Assembly (NCBI GenBank): GCA_964434855.1
Contig: CAYSWR010000026.1
Coordinates: 1 to 17,776, forward strand
Direction: 5' to 3'
DNA length: 17,776 bases
Origin: UBA8516 sp964434855
GTDB lineage: Archaea; Thermoproteota; Nitrososphaeria; Nitrososphaerales; Nitrosopumilaceae
The notes beneath the pieces are model-generated. The model was not told where the DNA came from. It saw nothing but the letters and a program-made list of their open reading frames with translations, and did no database searches. The translations under genes and the position numbers were made by a program. Positions 4,013-13,262 of the stretch are shown here, piece by piece (within the stretch, counting starts at the first letter, position 1; each line of letters starts with the position of its first letter).

Positions 4013-4948
4013 CTACAGTTCCTTTATTGCTTCAAGTATGTTGCTTTTGTCTGCTGCATTAGGCATCTGATTCAAGTAAGTTGTGAAATCTTCTTTGGCT
4101 TCGCTTTTTTTGTCTTGTTCTAATCTTGCCAAGCCCCGATTTTTGTAAATTGGGCCAAACCGGTTTGGGTTTATTTCAATTGCTTTTGTATAGTATTTTT
4201 CCGCGTTTGGATAATCTTTCATTTTTAGATAATAGTTGCCAAGACCGCGGTATGCAAGATAACATGACTTGTTGTATTCTATGCTTTTTTGATAATATTT
4301 TACTGCCTCTGGAGAGTTTTGATCATTTAACATCCCCCCAAGAAGACAGAGTGCTGTTGAGTTTGTTTGATCTATCCCAAGCGCTTTTTTTAATACATTC
4401 ACTGCATCACCAAGTTTTTTCTGTAAACGTAGTCTTTCAGAAATGAAACAAAACCTGTTTGATTTTTCCATTTTCATGTTTTCAGGATGTATTTTAGAAA
4501 GGATGTCCGATGGTGCTATAAGAAGCATTAATCTACCATCTTCTGACCATTGTTGATCGAATTTTTTTTCAGGAATGACTCCTACCGTATCAGGTTGTGG
4601 AAAATAGTGAATTATGGTTCTTTCTGTCTCATCATATCCAGAAATAACAGAAGCATGTTGTACTGTATCCTGTATACCGGGAAGAATGACAATTGGAGGA
4701 ATCCCTGTATCAATTATTTTTTTTAATTCTTTAATGGAAGAACTTAGGATCAAACTTGTCAAGCCGTGTCTTTCTGCAAGCTCGATTCCTTCGATCATTA
4801 TGCTTCCTTTCATGTTTGGGTATTTTTTGGAGATTTCTTTTGCCTCTGGAAATGGCAAATCAACTCCCCAGTACTTGGAAATAACTGTGATTACAAGCGG
4901 TAGGCAAATGTTTTCTTCATCTTCTTCTACTACTGGTAGAAAAAGCAT
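4013..4948 (-). CDS. C39-peptidase-like domain fused to TPR repeats
   Basis: 311 residues from the ATG at 4948; an in-frame TTG at 4963 would add five residues. The minus-strand TATA-like CTAATATCATAC (about 4967-4978) suits a leaderless start at the ATG. Residues 1-150 look like a papain-fold C39-type domain. Cys15 in ICLPLVITVISKYWG stands where the family has CGPA, His98 lies in QHASVISGYD, and Asp120 follows in PQPD. The usual oxyanion Gln before the Cys is not visible, so activity is uncertain. Residues from about 175 on form three TPR units (for example AYRGLGNYYLKMKDYPNAEK and PIYKNRGLARLEQDKK). This C39-plus-TPR layout resembles PA2778-type bacterial proteins. No signal peptide. It sits 49 bases (start to stop) behind the amidotransferase-like gene. 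Confidence 0.75.
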   Translation of the reverse strand: MLFLPVVEEDEENICLPLVITVISKYWGVDLPFPEAKEISKKYPNMKGSIMIEGIELAERHGLTSLILSSSIKELKKIIDTGIPPIVILPGIQDTVQHASVISGYDETERTIIHYFPQPDTVGVIPEKKFDQQWSEDGRLMLLIAPSDILSKIHPENMKMEKSNRFCFISERLRLQKKLGDAVNVLKKALGIDQTNSTALCLLGGMLNDQNSPEAVKYYQKSIEYNKSCYLAYRGLGNYYLKMKDYPNAEKYYTKAIEINPNRFGPIYKNRGLARLEQDKKSEAKEDFTTYLNQMPNAADKSNILEAIKEL

Positions 4949-4997
4949 GTGTTCTGATTCCAAGAAGTATGATATTAGACACTAGATATTAAAACCA

Positions 4998-5540
4998 TCA
5001 AATTAAGACAAATCTCTCTAAGAGAAGCTTTCCATCACTACTCATCTCTGGATGAAATTGGGTACCAAAGATATTCAAATCGTTGTATTGGATCATTTCA
5101 AAATCACAAACATCAGACTTGGCAATCTGTGTGAAAGTAGTGTCTATCTTTGATATCAAATAGGAGTGGCTTTCAAATACATTGATTTTTCCGCTACAAA
5201 GAGGATTTGTTTTTAGTATCTCGATTTCTTGGTTTCCCTTGTGTATCTGATCCATTTTCTTAAGTGTACCACCAAGCGTCAGGGCAAGAATTTCTGCACC
5301 ATAACATATTCCAAGAAGCGGTTTCTTTTCGGTAACGGCATATTTGATTATTTTTGAATTAATTACATTCATTAGTAAATTATTTTTTCTTCTACCAGAG
5401 AGAATTAGTGCTGAATATTTGGATAGCCTAGATAGAATAATTTTATCGGAAGCGATGGTTTCATGGCGTATACTTTTTTCAGTTAAAAAATCTAGTAGCG
5501 ATTTTGTATAAACAGATCCGTTATCAACAACTAAAAGCAT
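4998..5540 (-). CDS. Class I glutamine amidotransferase-like protein
   Basis: 180 residues, a stand-alone GATase domain. The nucleophile elbow GICYGAEIL carries Cys79 and the HPE motif in FGTQFHPEMS gives His163 and Glu165, so the catalytic triad is complete. The order matches the TrpG/GuaA/CarA superfamily. The oxyanion segment is LILSGRRKNN where most members have SGGP, and the protein is slightly shorter than typical GuaA glutaminase subunits (about 190). It may be a GMP synthase subunit A relative, but no synthetase partner is adjacent. A TATA-like AATATAC (5561-5570 region, minus strand) supports the ATG start. It reads toward the C39/TPR gene and may be co-transcribed with it. Confidence 0.75.
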   Translation of the reverse strand: MLLVVDNGSVYTKSLLDFLTEKSIRHETIASDKIILSRLSKYSALILSGRRKNNLLMNVINSKIIKYAVTEKKPLLGICYGAEILALTLGGTLKKMDQIHKGNQEIEILKTNPLCSGKINVFESHSYLISKIDTTFTQIAKSDVCDFEMIQYNDLNIFGTQFHPEMSSDGKLLLERFVLI

Positions 5541-5695
5541 GTTGTGATATAGTTTGTGAGGTATATTGATCTATTCTATAGTTATTCTGCAGATAATAGT
5601 TTAGAAGGAAAGTTCAGGCTATGTTGTGGTCACTCAATTTTCTAGTGAAATAAATATAATTAACCACTAGATAATTTATTTTCCCATAAGTAAAA

Positions 5696-8542
5696 TTATC
5701 CAACTTCTATTGAGATGTAATGCAATTCTGCTACATTTTCTACGATCACAATAGAACCAAAATTAATGGTGTTGTCTTTCTCCCAAACAATTACCCTGTC
5801 ACTTCTTGGTTTTACAAAACTCTGTATGAAGTTTGAAACTAGTTTCTTGGTATCTTCAAGATCAGTTTCTTGGAAGAAAGAAATTTTGCCTTCTTCAAAT
5901 GATAGTGGGATCTGTACTGATGTAGGACTGACAATTTTGAGATTTTGTTCATCAAATAATGATTTCAGTGTTAATATACGCGAATCTCTGTCAAGTTCTA
6001 CATATCCGCTAGTAGATGGTGCAACTCCAGAGAGTTTGGCAAGATATGCCCCAAAGGCTTGCTGAGGAGTGTTTCCCATTCCAACGTAATACTCACCATC
6101 AAATGCAGCACCAACAGCTGCAATTGTTCCAAGTTGAGTAACAACTCCACCGGCGCCTGCAGTATATACTGGGATAAAGTAAACATCATGATCACCAATT
6201 CTGTATAGAATGTTATCTCCGATTCTTGGATTCCTTAGCAATGTCTTTAGTTGAGCAAAGTCAGGATCTCTATCCAATGCCTCACGTACTGCCGTAGGAC
6301 CTAAAAGTTTGGTTTCAGAATCTAGTGGTACTTCATAAAAGTGCATCTTTCCCAAGTTTTTCAGATCATTTTCTACTACCATAAAACCTGCTAGGTTTCG
6401 TCCCTGTGAGCCGCGTAATTCAAGAGAAAGTAATCCAACATATGTGCTTGTATCAAATCCTGGCGGTTTTGCTTGTACATAATATGCACCTAGTCCTTCT
6501 GGGACTTCATAGAATTCCTTTGCTTGTATGAAGGTAGAGGTATCTGTAACATGATATATGTTATACATCTCAACTTTCCAGTTGAATAGTTCCTCAGGAT
6601 ATCGGATTTGTTTTTCAAGCCATGCAGGAGTTTCAATAAATTTGTCTTTGTATTGACTAACAAACATGTTTGTGAAAAAATCGTCTCCCGTTTTTATCAG
6701 AGATATGTTACCATCATATACATTAACTAGTCCATATCCAACGAGTCTGAGGTATGGATTACTGACAGTCCACGGAATGTTATGTGTGTCAAATCCAACT
6801 ATCAGAGGAATGAGCCAGTAGGTTTTTTGACCGTCAGTAACAGGTAGAGCATCAACTTCTTGTCCAAAGAGATCATATTGGAAATATGGATATAGTGTTT
6901 GCATTCTATCATGAATGTCTCTGAATCTCATAATGTGGATGGGTTCTGTTGGATAAGAAAGTAAAAAGTTTGGTTCAAAGATTTGGCTTAGTGGTGGTGC
7001 TACATCTAGACCTCCTTTTCCATTGTATAATGCATTGTTTAGTTCTGCAGTTGCATCTCCTCTGTTTGTTGGGTAAGCAGACCAAGTTTCTTGGAAAATT
7101 CCGCCTTCTCCATAGTAGATAGATCTTTGTTTGAAGAGCGTACTACTATCAGTTATTGTACCGTTACTTGCTTCTAGAGTGAGAAATCCGTTTGGAACAT
7201 GTGTGTATACAAGATGCTCATTATACCATCTGTTTTCTAGGCTTACAGACGGTGGGAGAACAGGCTTCATTGATGCTGTCCAGTATAGTTTATCATTAAA
7301 TCTCAGGATGTCATTATCTTCAAAGTCAACATATGGTATTAGACCAATCTCTGGTTTTAGTTTTGCAAATGCTGCATCCCAGTCCCAAACTCTTACATTG
7401 TTAAGAGTTTCCTTATTTTGTAGTATGTAATTTTTAATGTTGCTTGGAGGAACAGATTCTAGTTTTACGTCATGTCTATTAACCTTAATTTGATCTAGTT
7501 GACCAAGATATTGGTTTATGCCTATCTGTTGAGCTTTGTAAGGACCAAGATACTCAATTTTTCTTGCATCAGCAATGCTGTTGTTAACAGCCATTATAGA
7601 ACCTGCGATTACTGCAATAGCAAGTATTGTCAGAACACGTATGTAGATATCCCGCTTTGATGGTTGAATTATTACTCTTGATCGATATTTGTCAACAAAA
7701 TAAAACGCAATAAGACTCAATCCTGATGCAAGTGTTCCACCAATTGCATATCTTGTGTTGTAATCTATTTGGTTGGTGAAAAACATGTTAATGCCAGCCC
7801 ACAGTATTCCTATGCCAATTATTCCTTCAATTGTGGCAATGTAATATAGGAATCTTGGTTTGCCCTTTGATGCGTCCTGCAGGTAGTTTGTAACCACTTT
7901 AATGATAGAATGTAATCCAACATACAATACTAGACGTATACCTATTGCTGCAAGTATAGGCGGAACCAAAATGGTTAAAGCTGGAATCATTGGAACAATT
8001 CGATCTGTAGCATAGGAAGGATCTGTTGGAGGTGTAGTAAAAGAAAGTGAAAATAATCCCCAGATACTTTCTACACCAAGATCATTTCCTTCTAACAAAT
8101 ATTGTATTGCAAAACCAAACATTAGATTACTAAAAAGTGCTCCAAAAAGTAACACCTTTGTTATTTGCCAGATCACAAAATTTGGAACGCTTAGTTTGTA
8201 GTCTAGAAAACTTGGAATGTTAGATAAAATTGAACTACTTTCTCCTTTTTTTAGAAAATTTATTGCGGTGTGAATTGCGTACCATGCTATTGAGGAGCGA
8301 TTTTTTATGTTGACTCTAATTAATGTGATTGATGCTAGGATTAGAGCAGAAATGATGGAATAGAATAAAGGTTTTGTAAAGAGATCGCTAAACTCATTTA
8401 CATTCATGAATAAGACTACTGCCTGGTTACCAACTACAACAAAGATTACTATGCCTATGAGCGCAGCAAGTCCTAGACGAACATACCTTCCAGCATCAGG
8501 CGATTGTGGACTGTCTTCAGTAGATGAGCTGTACAAAATCAC
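5696..8542 (-). CDS. UPF0182 family large membrane protein
   Basis: 948 residues from a GTG start, the usual size for UPF0182/COG1615. The first third has about seven transmembrane segments (near residues 20-50, 57-78, 120-150, 185-215, 230-256, 265-288 and 302-320). The rest is a large, probably extracytoplasmic domain. Family-like segments include RFRDIHDRMQTLYPYFQYD, NPYLRLVGYGLVNVYDG and, near residue 645, QIRYPEELFNWKVEMYNIYH. The biochemical function of the family is unknown. Upstream is a 76-base intergenic region shared with the divergent primase gene. The 155 bases beyond its stop hold only the promoter of the amidotransferase-like gene. Confidence 0.88.
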   Translation of the reverse strand: MILYSSSTEDSPQSPDAGRYVRLGLAALIGIVIFVVVGNQAVVLFMNVNEFSDLFTKPLFYSIISALILASITLIRVNIKNRSSIAWYAIHTAINFLKKGESSSILSNIPSFLDYKLSVPNFVIWQITKVLLFGALFSNLMFGFAIQYLLEGNDLGVESIWGLFSLSFTTPPTDPSYATDRIVPMIPALTILVPPILAAIGIRLVLYVGLHSIIKVVTNYLQDASKGKPRFLYYIATIEGIIGIGILWAGINMFFTNQIDYNTRYAIGGTLASGLSLIAFYFVDKYRSRVIIQPSKRDIYIRVLTILAIAVIAGSIMAVNNSIADARKIEYLGPYKAQQIGINQYLGQLDQIKVNRHDVKLESVPPSNIKNYILQNKETLNNVRVWDWDAAFAKLKPEIGLIPYVDFEDNDILRFNDKLYWTASMKPVLPPSVSLENRWYNEHLVYTHVPNGFLTLEASNGTITDSSTLFKQRSIYYGEGGIFQETWSAYPTNRGDATAELNNALYNGKGGLDVAPPLSQIFEPNFLLSYPTEPIHIMRFRDIHDRMQTLYPYFQYDLFGQEVDALPVTDGQKTYWLIPLIVGFDTHNIPWTVSNPYLRLVGYGLVNVYDGNISLIKTGDDFFTNMFVSQYKDKFIETPAWLEKQIRYPEELFNWKVEMYNIYHVTDTSTFIQAKEFYEVPEGLGAYYVQAKPPGFDTSTYVGLLSLELRGSQGRNLAGFMVVENDLKNLGKMHFYEVPLDSETKLLGPTAVREALDRDPDFAQLKTLLRNPRIGDNILYRIGDHDVYFIPVYTAGAGGVVTQLGTIAAVGAAFDGEYYVGMGNTPQQAFGAYLAKLSGVAPSTSGYVELDRDSRILTLKSLFDEQNLKIVSPTSVQIPLSFEEGKISFFQETDLEDTKKLVSNFIQSFVKPRSDRVIVWEKDNTINFGSIVIVENVAELHYISIEVG

Positions 8543-8588
8543 GCTACCTTCATTTATGTCAAATTAATGTCTTACCAAAGGTCCGTAT

Positions 8589-8597
8589 ACATTTAAG
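8589..8597 (+). promoter_or_regulatory. TATA box for priL
   Basis: ACATTTAAG, centred about 26 bases before the ATG at 8619, which implies a leaderless priL-priS message. Confidence 0.5.
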
Positions 8598-8618
8598 GTC
8601 AAAAGAACAAAAGATATC

Positions 8619-9635
8619 ATGATACAACTGGGTATCAGAGATTTAGTAAAGTATCCCTTTCTTGCAGAAACAGGCGAATATCTACGTGATAAGGGCTTTA
8701 ATTTGGAACAACTTGGTCATCCAGATTGGAAACCAATAGTGGAAAAAGCCTATGGAAGAATCGTGGTTGCTACAACAGGACAAATCTATGGTTCGGCCAT
8801 TGAAGATTTTGAAAATATGGATTCTGAGATTCTTTCTTTTGTAATTGCAATAGTTTTGTTAAAATCAGCCGGTATACCAACTTTAATCAAAAGATTTTCT
8901 CTCTCAGAAGCAAGAAGAGCTGAAAGATACTTACAACGAGATCTTCTTCAGAAAAAAAATGAAACAAAATTAGAATTGCCATTAAAAATAATGCAAGATC
9001 TTTTTTCAGTAAAAGTGATGACAAAGGAGGAGGATTTTGTTATCAGTGTATCAGATTATCTCAAACGTGCCGTTCAGTTTCACGAGAAAGAGTGGAAGCT
9101 AATAAACAGAAGAGTAGAAAATGGATTTGTGTTTTTAACTGCACATGAAACCGTTAGACTCATACGAAAAGAATTAGATGGATACATAAATTCAAAAATT
9201 CAGGCAGTTAACATTCCATCTATTCCAGAAACATTCAGAGAACGGGTATCTGATCTATCTTTACTTGCAAAAAAATTTTCGGAATATGTTACAGTTTCGT
9301 CTGATTATCCACCTTGTATCAAACATGCTATTGAAGTTCTTGATAGAGGAGAAAATTTGCCGCATTCTGGGAGATTTATGCTTGCTTCATACCTATTATC
9401 AAAAGGTCAAACTACAGATCAGATTGCTCCACTGTTTAAGAATGCACCAGACTATAACGAACGTGTTACAAGATATCAGCTTGATCATATTGCAGGCTCT
9501 TCTGGGAAAGGAACAAAATATTCTTGCCCTTCATGTGACAAGCTAAAAAGTGAAAATCTTTGTTTTGAAATTCCTGAATGTAGCGGGATCATAAACCCGA
9601 TTCAGTTTGGAAAAAAGAGGACTGCAAATGCTTGA
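8619..9635 (+). CDS. priL: DNA primase large subunit (PriL), 4Fe-4S
   Basis: 338 residues. PriL is the non-catalytic partner of PriS in the archaeal/eukaryotic primase that makes replication primers. An N-terminal helical domain carries LSEARRAERYLQRDLL around residue 100. The C-terminal Fe-S domain has Cys233 (DYPPCIKHAI), then Cys303, Cys306, Cys315 and Cys321 (KYSCPSCDKLKSENLCFE...PECSG). Four of these are expected to bind the cluster: Cys233, one of 303/306, 315 and 321. An RFMLASYLLSKGQ-like helix follows the first Cys, as in known PriL proteins. Its last eight bases overlap the start of priS, so the two are translationally coupled. Confidence 0.92.
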   Translation: MIQLGIRDLVKYPFLAETGEYLRDKGFNLEQLGHPDWKPIVEKAYGRIVVATTGQIYGSAIEDFENMDSEILSFVIAIVLLKSAGIPTLIKRFSLSEARRAERYLQRDLLQKKNETKLELPLKIMQDLFSVKVMTKEEDFVISVSDYLKRAVQFHEKEWKLINRRVENGFVFLTAHETVRLIRKELDGYINSKIQAVNIPSIPETFRERVSDLSLLAKKFSEYVTVSSDYPPCIKHAIEVLDRGENLPHSGRFMLASYLLSKGQTTDQIAPLFKNAPDYNERVTRYQLDHIAGSSGKGTKYSCPSCDKLKSENLCFEIPECSGIINPIQFGKKRTANA

Positions 9636-10749
9636 AAAAAATGTGAAACTAGTAAATGATGCCTTTAAAGAGTATTATTTTAAACATTTTGAACTTATTC
9701 ATGTTCCTACAAGAACCTCGGAACGGGAATTTGGTTACCAAAAATTCAATGATGGAATGACAAGACATCTTTCCATAAAAGACGATAAAGAATTACATTT
9801 GTTACTAATGACACAGGTTCCCTCTGATGTGTATTGCTCAAATGCTTACTACTCATTTCCAAATCTACCCATATCAGAGAAGGACTGGAAGGGCGCTGAT
9901 CTAATTTTTGATATTGATGCAAAAGATCTGAAGCTTGATTGTAGAACTAGCCATATTTGTTGCAGGTGTAACTCTTGTCAAAACATTGTAAAACAAGGGA
10001 TTAATTGTTCGGTATGCGGATCTACAAAACTTGAAACGATATCTGTACCATGTAAAAATTGCATGTCTGAATCAAAGAAAGAAGTGACGAGACTTCTTGA
10101 AATATTAACCGAAGATTTTGGAATCCAAAAAGAAGAGATTCAAGTCTACTTTTCTGGAAATGAAGGATTTCATGTATATGTAGTAAATTCTGACTATCAA
10201 ACTCTAGATTCAAGAGAGAGAGCAGATCTGGCAGACTATATAATGTTTAATGGAATAATACCAGAAACTCTTGGTATGAACAAACAAAACAATTCTAAAT
10301 CTGCACTTCCTGATGTGAATGAAAGAGGTTGGCGTGGCAGAGTTGCAAAAGAGATCTTTGGTTCCAAGTCTAAACGAGCAAAGATTGTGCAAGAGATCCT
10401 TTCAGGAGGATATTCAGTATTTCAAGAAAAACTTGAAGATTGGAGACCAAAAATAGGAGTAAAGATCGATCCTAAGGTGACCATGGATATTCATCGAATA
10501 TTTAGATTGGTAGGATCTCTAAACAGCAAGAGTGGTCTTTCAAAGATAATGTGCAAAGATTTAGAAAATTTTGATCCATTTTCTGATGCATGTCTTCTTG
10601 ATGATGAGAAAGTTGAGATTATAGCAAACTGCCCAATTTCCTTTAAACTCAAAAATAAAAAATATGGTCCATATGAAAAAGAGAAAATCACAGTTCCAAA
10701 ATATGTAGCTGTTTATATGATATGTAAAGGTATTGCAGATATTAATTAA
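9628..10749 (+). CDS. priS: DNA primase small (catalytic) subunit PriS
   Basis: 373 residues from the ATG at 9628. An in-frame TTG at 9607 would add seven residues but lies deeper in priL. A GAGG seven bases before the ATG supports the chosen start. Catalytic acidic residues are Asp95 and Asp97 in LIFDIDAKD and probably Asp281 in VKIDPKVTMD, followed by HRIFRLVGSLNSKSGL, the usual nucleotide-binding region. VYFSGNEGFHVYV is the second conserved core motif. An unusually dense cysteine block follows the DxD: Cys105, 111, 112, 114, 117, 127, 130, 142 and 145. That is more than the single zinc knuckle common in archaeal PriS. It acts with PriL at the replication fork. Confidence 0.93.
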   Translation: MLEKNVKLVNDAFKEYYFKHFELIHVPTRTSEREFGYQKFNDGMTRHLSIKDDKELHLLLMTQVPSDVYCSNAYYSFPNLPISEKDWKGADLIFDIDAKDLKLDCRTSHICCRCNSCQNIVKQGINCSVCGSTKLETISVPCKNCMSESKKEVTRLLEILTEDFGIQKEEIQVYFSGNEGFHVYVVNSDYQTLDSRERADLADYIMFNGIIPETLGMNKQNNSKSALPDVNERGWRGRVAKEIFGSKSKRAKIVQEILSGGYSVFQEKLEDWRPKIGVKIDPKVTMDIHRIFRLVGSLNSKSGLSKIMCKDLENFDPFSDACLLDDEKVEIIANCPISFKLKNKKYGPYEKEKITVPKYVAVYMICKGIADIN

Positions 10750-10796
10750 AAAAGTCAATATTAATAAAATTTTGTAAAATCATCTAACACTTGGAG

Positions 10797-10807
10797 TTTA
10801 AATTATA
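10797..10807 (+). promoter_or_regulatory. TATA box for nfo
   Basis: TTTAAATTATA, about 26 bases before the ATG at 10827. It would lie inside the coding region if the upstream TTG at 10791 were used, so it argues for the ATG. Confidence 0.45.
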
Positions 10808-10826
10808 CCCAATAATTACCCCCATT

Positions 10827-11669
10827 ATGCAAGTGGGGATGCATGTATCTATTGCTGGCTCCATCGATAGAGCTGTAGATAATGCATTAATTCTTGGTTG
10901 CAATGCTTTTCAGATTTTTACAAGAAATCCACGTGGTTGGAATACAAAACCACTTTCAAATGATGTTATAACTAATTTTAGAGAAAAATTATCTACGAGT
11001 AAAATTGACAGATTTGCAACGGTTGCTCACATGCCATATTTACCAAATCTTTCATCGCCAGAGGAAGATCCTTTTTCAAAATCTTTGAATTCATTAGTAG
11101 ATGAGTTGAAGAGATGTAGCAAACTGGGTATTCCTTATCTTGTAGCTCATCTTGGAAGCCATAAAGGAGCTGGCGATCAAAAAGGAATAGAAAAACTTGT
11201 CAAGAGTTTCACAAACGCTGCAGAGGAGACCCCAAATGATGTTATGATGCTTTTAGAAAATACTGCTGGACAAAAAAATAGTGTGGGTTCTGACTTTGAA
11301 CAGCTTGCTTCCATTTTATTCCAGCTCAAGCCAGCAAAACGATTTGGCATCTGCCTTGATACATGTCATGCATTTGCAGCAGGATATGACTTGCGAACTG
11401 AAAAAACAGCCCAATCAACGTTAGAACAGTTTGATAAATTCATAGGAATAGAACACATTAAGATAGTCCATCTTAATGATTCAAAGAAAGAAATTGGTTG
11501 CAATATAGACAGGCATGAACACATAGGACTTGGAAAAATTGGAGAACCCGGTCTTAGTTATGTTGTTAAATTTGCTAATTCTAAAAAGATACCAATTATT
11601 TTGGAAACGCCAATAGATGATAGGCGTGACAACTTTGGAAACATAAAAAAAGTAAAGGAATTGGCATAA
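10827..11669 (+). CDS. nfo: Endonuclease IV (AP endonuclease)
   Basis: 280 residues from the ATG, which gives the family's normal beginning MQVGMHVSIAGSIDRAV; an in-frame TTG at 10791 would add 12 unlikely residues. It cleaves DNA at abasic sites in base excision repair. Trinuclear zinc-site motifs are all present: HVSIAGS, AHLGSHKG, LLENTAGQ near 142, LDTCHAFAAGYDL near 178, IVHLNDSKKE near 213, DRHEHIGLGKIG, and ILETP near 258. It lies 77 bases after priS with its own TATA box. glyS follows 24 bases after its stop. The UDG at 13263 acts in the same pathway. Confidence 0.93.
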   Translation: MQVGMHVSIAGSIDRAVDNALILGCNAFQIFTRNPRGWNTKPLSNDVITNFREKLSTSKIDRFATVAHMPYLPNLSSPEEDPFSKSLNSLVDELKRCSKLGIPYLVAHLGSHKGAGDQKGIEKLVKSFTNAAEETPNDVMMLLENTAGQKNSVGSDFEQLASILFQLKPAKRFGICLDTCHAFAAGYDLRTEKTAQSTLEQFDKFIGIEHIKIVHLNDSKKEIGCNIDRHEHIGLGKIGEPGLSYVVKFANSKKIPIILETPIDDRRDNFGNIKKVKELA

Positions 11670-11693
11670 CTGTAAGTGGTTGGTTGATGTATA

Positions 11694-13151
11694 GTGAATT
11701 ATGATCAGATAATGCAGCTTGCATTAGAGCGTGGATTTTATTTCCCAAGCTGTGAAGTATATGCAGATGCACAAGCTGGTTTTTGGGAATATGGTCCATC
11801 TGGAGTAAGTTTTAAAAATAAATTCATAGAACTGTGGAGGCGCGAATTTGTTAGAAGAGATAGGATGATGGAGATTGATGGTTCTCAGATAATGTCACAA
11901 TCTGTCTTTCAAGCGTCTGGGCATCTAACAAGCTTTGCAGATCCCATTGTAGTATGTGAAAAATGCAAATCTATTTTCAGAGCTGATAAATTAATTATAG
12001 AAATTACCTCAATTGTGGTTCCTGAAAGCGCAGATCTTTCAGAGTTTGATAAACTAATTACAGAAAAAAATCTTGTTTGCCCAAAATGTAAAGGCAAATT
12101 CAATAAAGCTCACAAATTCAATATGATGTTCAAAGTAGGAATTGGTCCAGAAACAGTGTCGGCCTATCTGAGACCAGAGACATGTCAGTCTATCTTTGTA
12201 GATTTCCCAAGACTCTTTAAAACAATGCGAGGTAAGCTGCCTGTAGGAATCGCACAGATTGGTAAGAGTTTTAGAAATGAAATCTCTCCTCGCCAAAGTC
12301 TTCTCAGATTAAGGGAATTTTATCAAGCAGAAATTGAGGTTTTTTGCAACCCAAACAAGTTAAATAACCTTGAAAAATTTTCTGAAGTTGAAAATGCAGA
12401 GATCAGAATAATGGTTGGTGATACTATCAAAACCATGACATGTAAAGAGGCGTTGGATTCAGGAATTTTACCAAATAAGCTTGTTGCATACTATCTAGGA
12501 TTGCTGACAGAGTTTTATCAAAAAACTGGTATTGATACCAAGAGAAGCAGATTCAGAAAACTTGGAGATAAAGAAAAGGCATTTTATGCATCCGTTGCTT
12601 TTGATTTTGAAGTAGAAACTACAATGGGGTGGTTGGAGCTTGTTGCGTGCAATTATAGATCAGATTACGATTTGAAAAGTCATGCTAATACAAGTAAGGA
12701 AAAATTTGAAGTATTAGATGATGATGTAAAGGTACTTCCACATGTGTTTGAGCTTTCTATGGGCATAGATAGGAGTCTTTACACCGTATTGGAGCATAGT
12801 TTACGTGAGGATAAGGAAAACGATAGGGTTGTTCTTTCTCTAAAGCCTTATCTTGCGCCAGTTCATGTTGGCGTGCTGTCGCTTGTAAAAAAAGATGGCC
12901 TTGCAGAAAAAACTGAAGAGATTTTTTCAAAGATTAAAAGAGACTATGATGCATTTCTGGATCATTCTGGTACAATAGGAAGGAGATACAGACGACTGGA
13001 TGAAGTAGGAGCACCACTGGCCATTACGGTAGATCATCAAACTCTTCAAGATGATACAGTCACAATTAGAGTGCGTGATTCTATGAGTCAGGAAAGAATT
13101 AAGATTTCAGAACTTGATTCATATCTTGCAAGGAATGTAGCATATCCGTAA
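11694..13151 (+). CDS. glyS: Glycyl-tRNA synthetase, archaeal/eukaryotic alpha2 type
   Basis: 485 residues from a GTG start. This class II synthetase charges tRNA-Gly. The N-terminus MQLALERGFYFPSCEVY and the following AGFWEYGPSGVSFKNK are typical of the family. An insertion with two Cys pairs (CEKC at 88-91, CPKC at 129-132) likely binds zinc. Motif 2 is FRNEISPRQSLLRLREFYQAE near 192-212, and motif 3 contains MGIDRSLYTVL near 355. The C-terminal anticodon-binding domain has LAPVHVGVLSL and GRRYRRLDEVGAPLAITVD. Length is normal for archaeal GlyRS. It lies 24 bases after nfo and may be read from the same transcript. Confidence 0.95.
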   Translation: MNYDQIMQLALERGFYFPSCEVYADAQAGFWEYGPSGVSFKNKFIELWRREFVRRDRMMEIDGSQIMSQSVFQASGHLTSFADPIVVCEKCKSIFRADKLIIEITSIVVPESADLSEFDKLITEKNLVCPKCKGKFNKAHKFNMMFKVGIGPETVSAYLRPETCQSIFVDFPRLFKTMRGKLPVGIAQIGKSFRNEISPRQSLLRLREFYQAEIEVFCNPNKLNNLEKFSEVENAEIRIMVGDTIKTMTCKEALDSGILPNKLVAYYLGLLTEFYQKTGIDTKRSRFRKLGDKEKAFYASVAFDFEVETTMGWLELVACNYRSDYDLKSHANTSKEKFEVLDDDVKVLPHVFELSMGIDRSLYTVLEHSLREDKENDRVVLSLKPYLAPVHVGVLSLVKKDGLAEKTEEIFSKIKRDYDAFLDHSGTIGRRYRRLDEVGAPLAITVDHQTLQDDTVTIRVRDSMSQERIKISELDSYLARNVAYP

Positions 13152-13262
13152 CTACAAAACAGAAAAGAACTTGACGAAAACGTCTTCTCATTAATGTATA
13201 CAACGAGTAATAATGAAATAAATTTCTCATAATCTTTTCATACACAAAGGGATGACAAAATT

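Noticed and set aside
4614..4985. 123-residue open frame on the plus strand
   Set aside because: Antisense to the C39/TPR gene; no recognisable domain.
10791..10826. N-terminal extension of endonuclease IV from a TTG
   Set aside because: The family begins at MQVGMHVS, and a TATA box with correct spacing lies inside the proposed extension.
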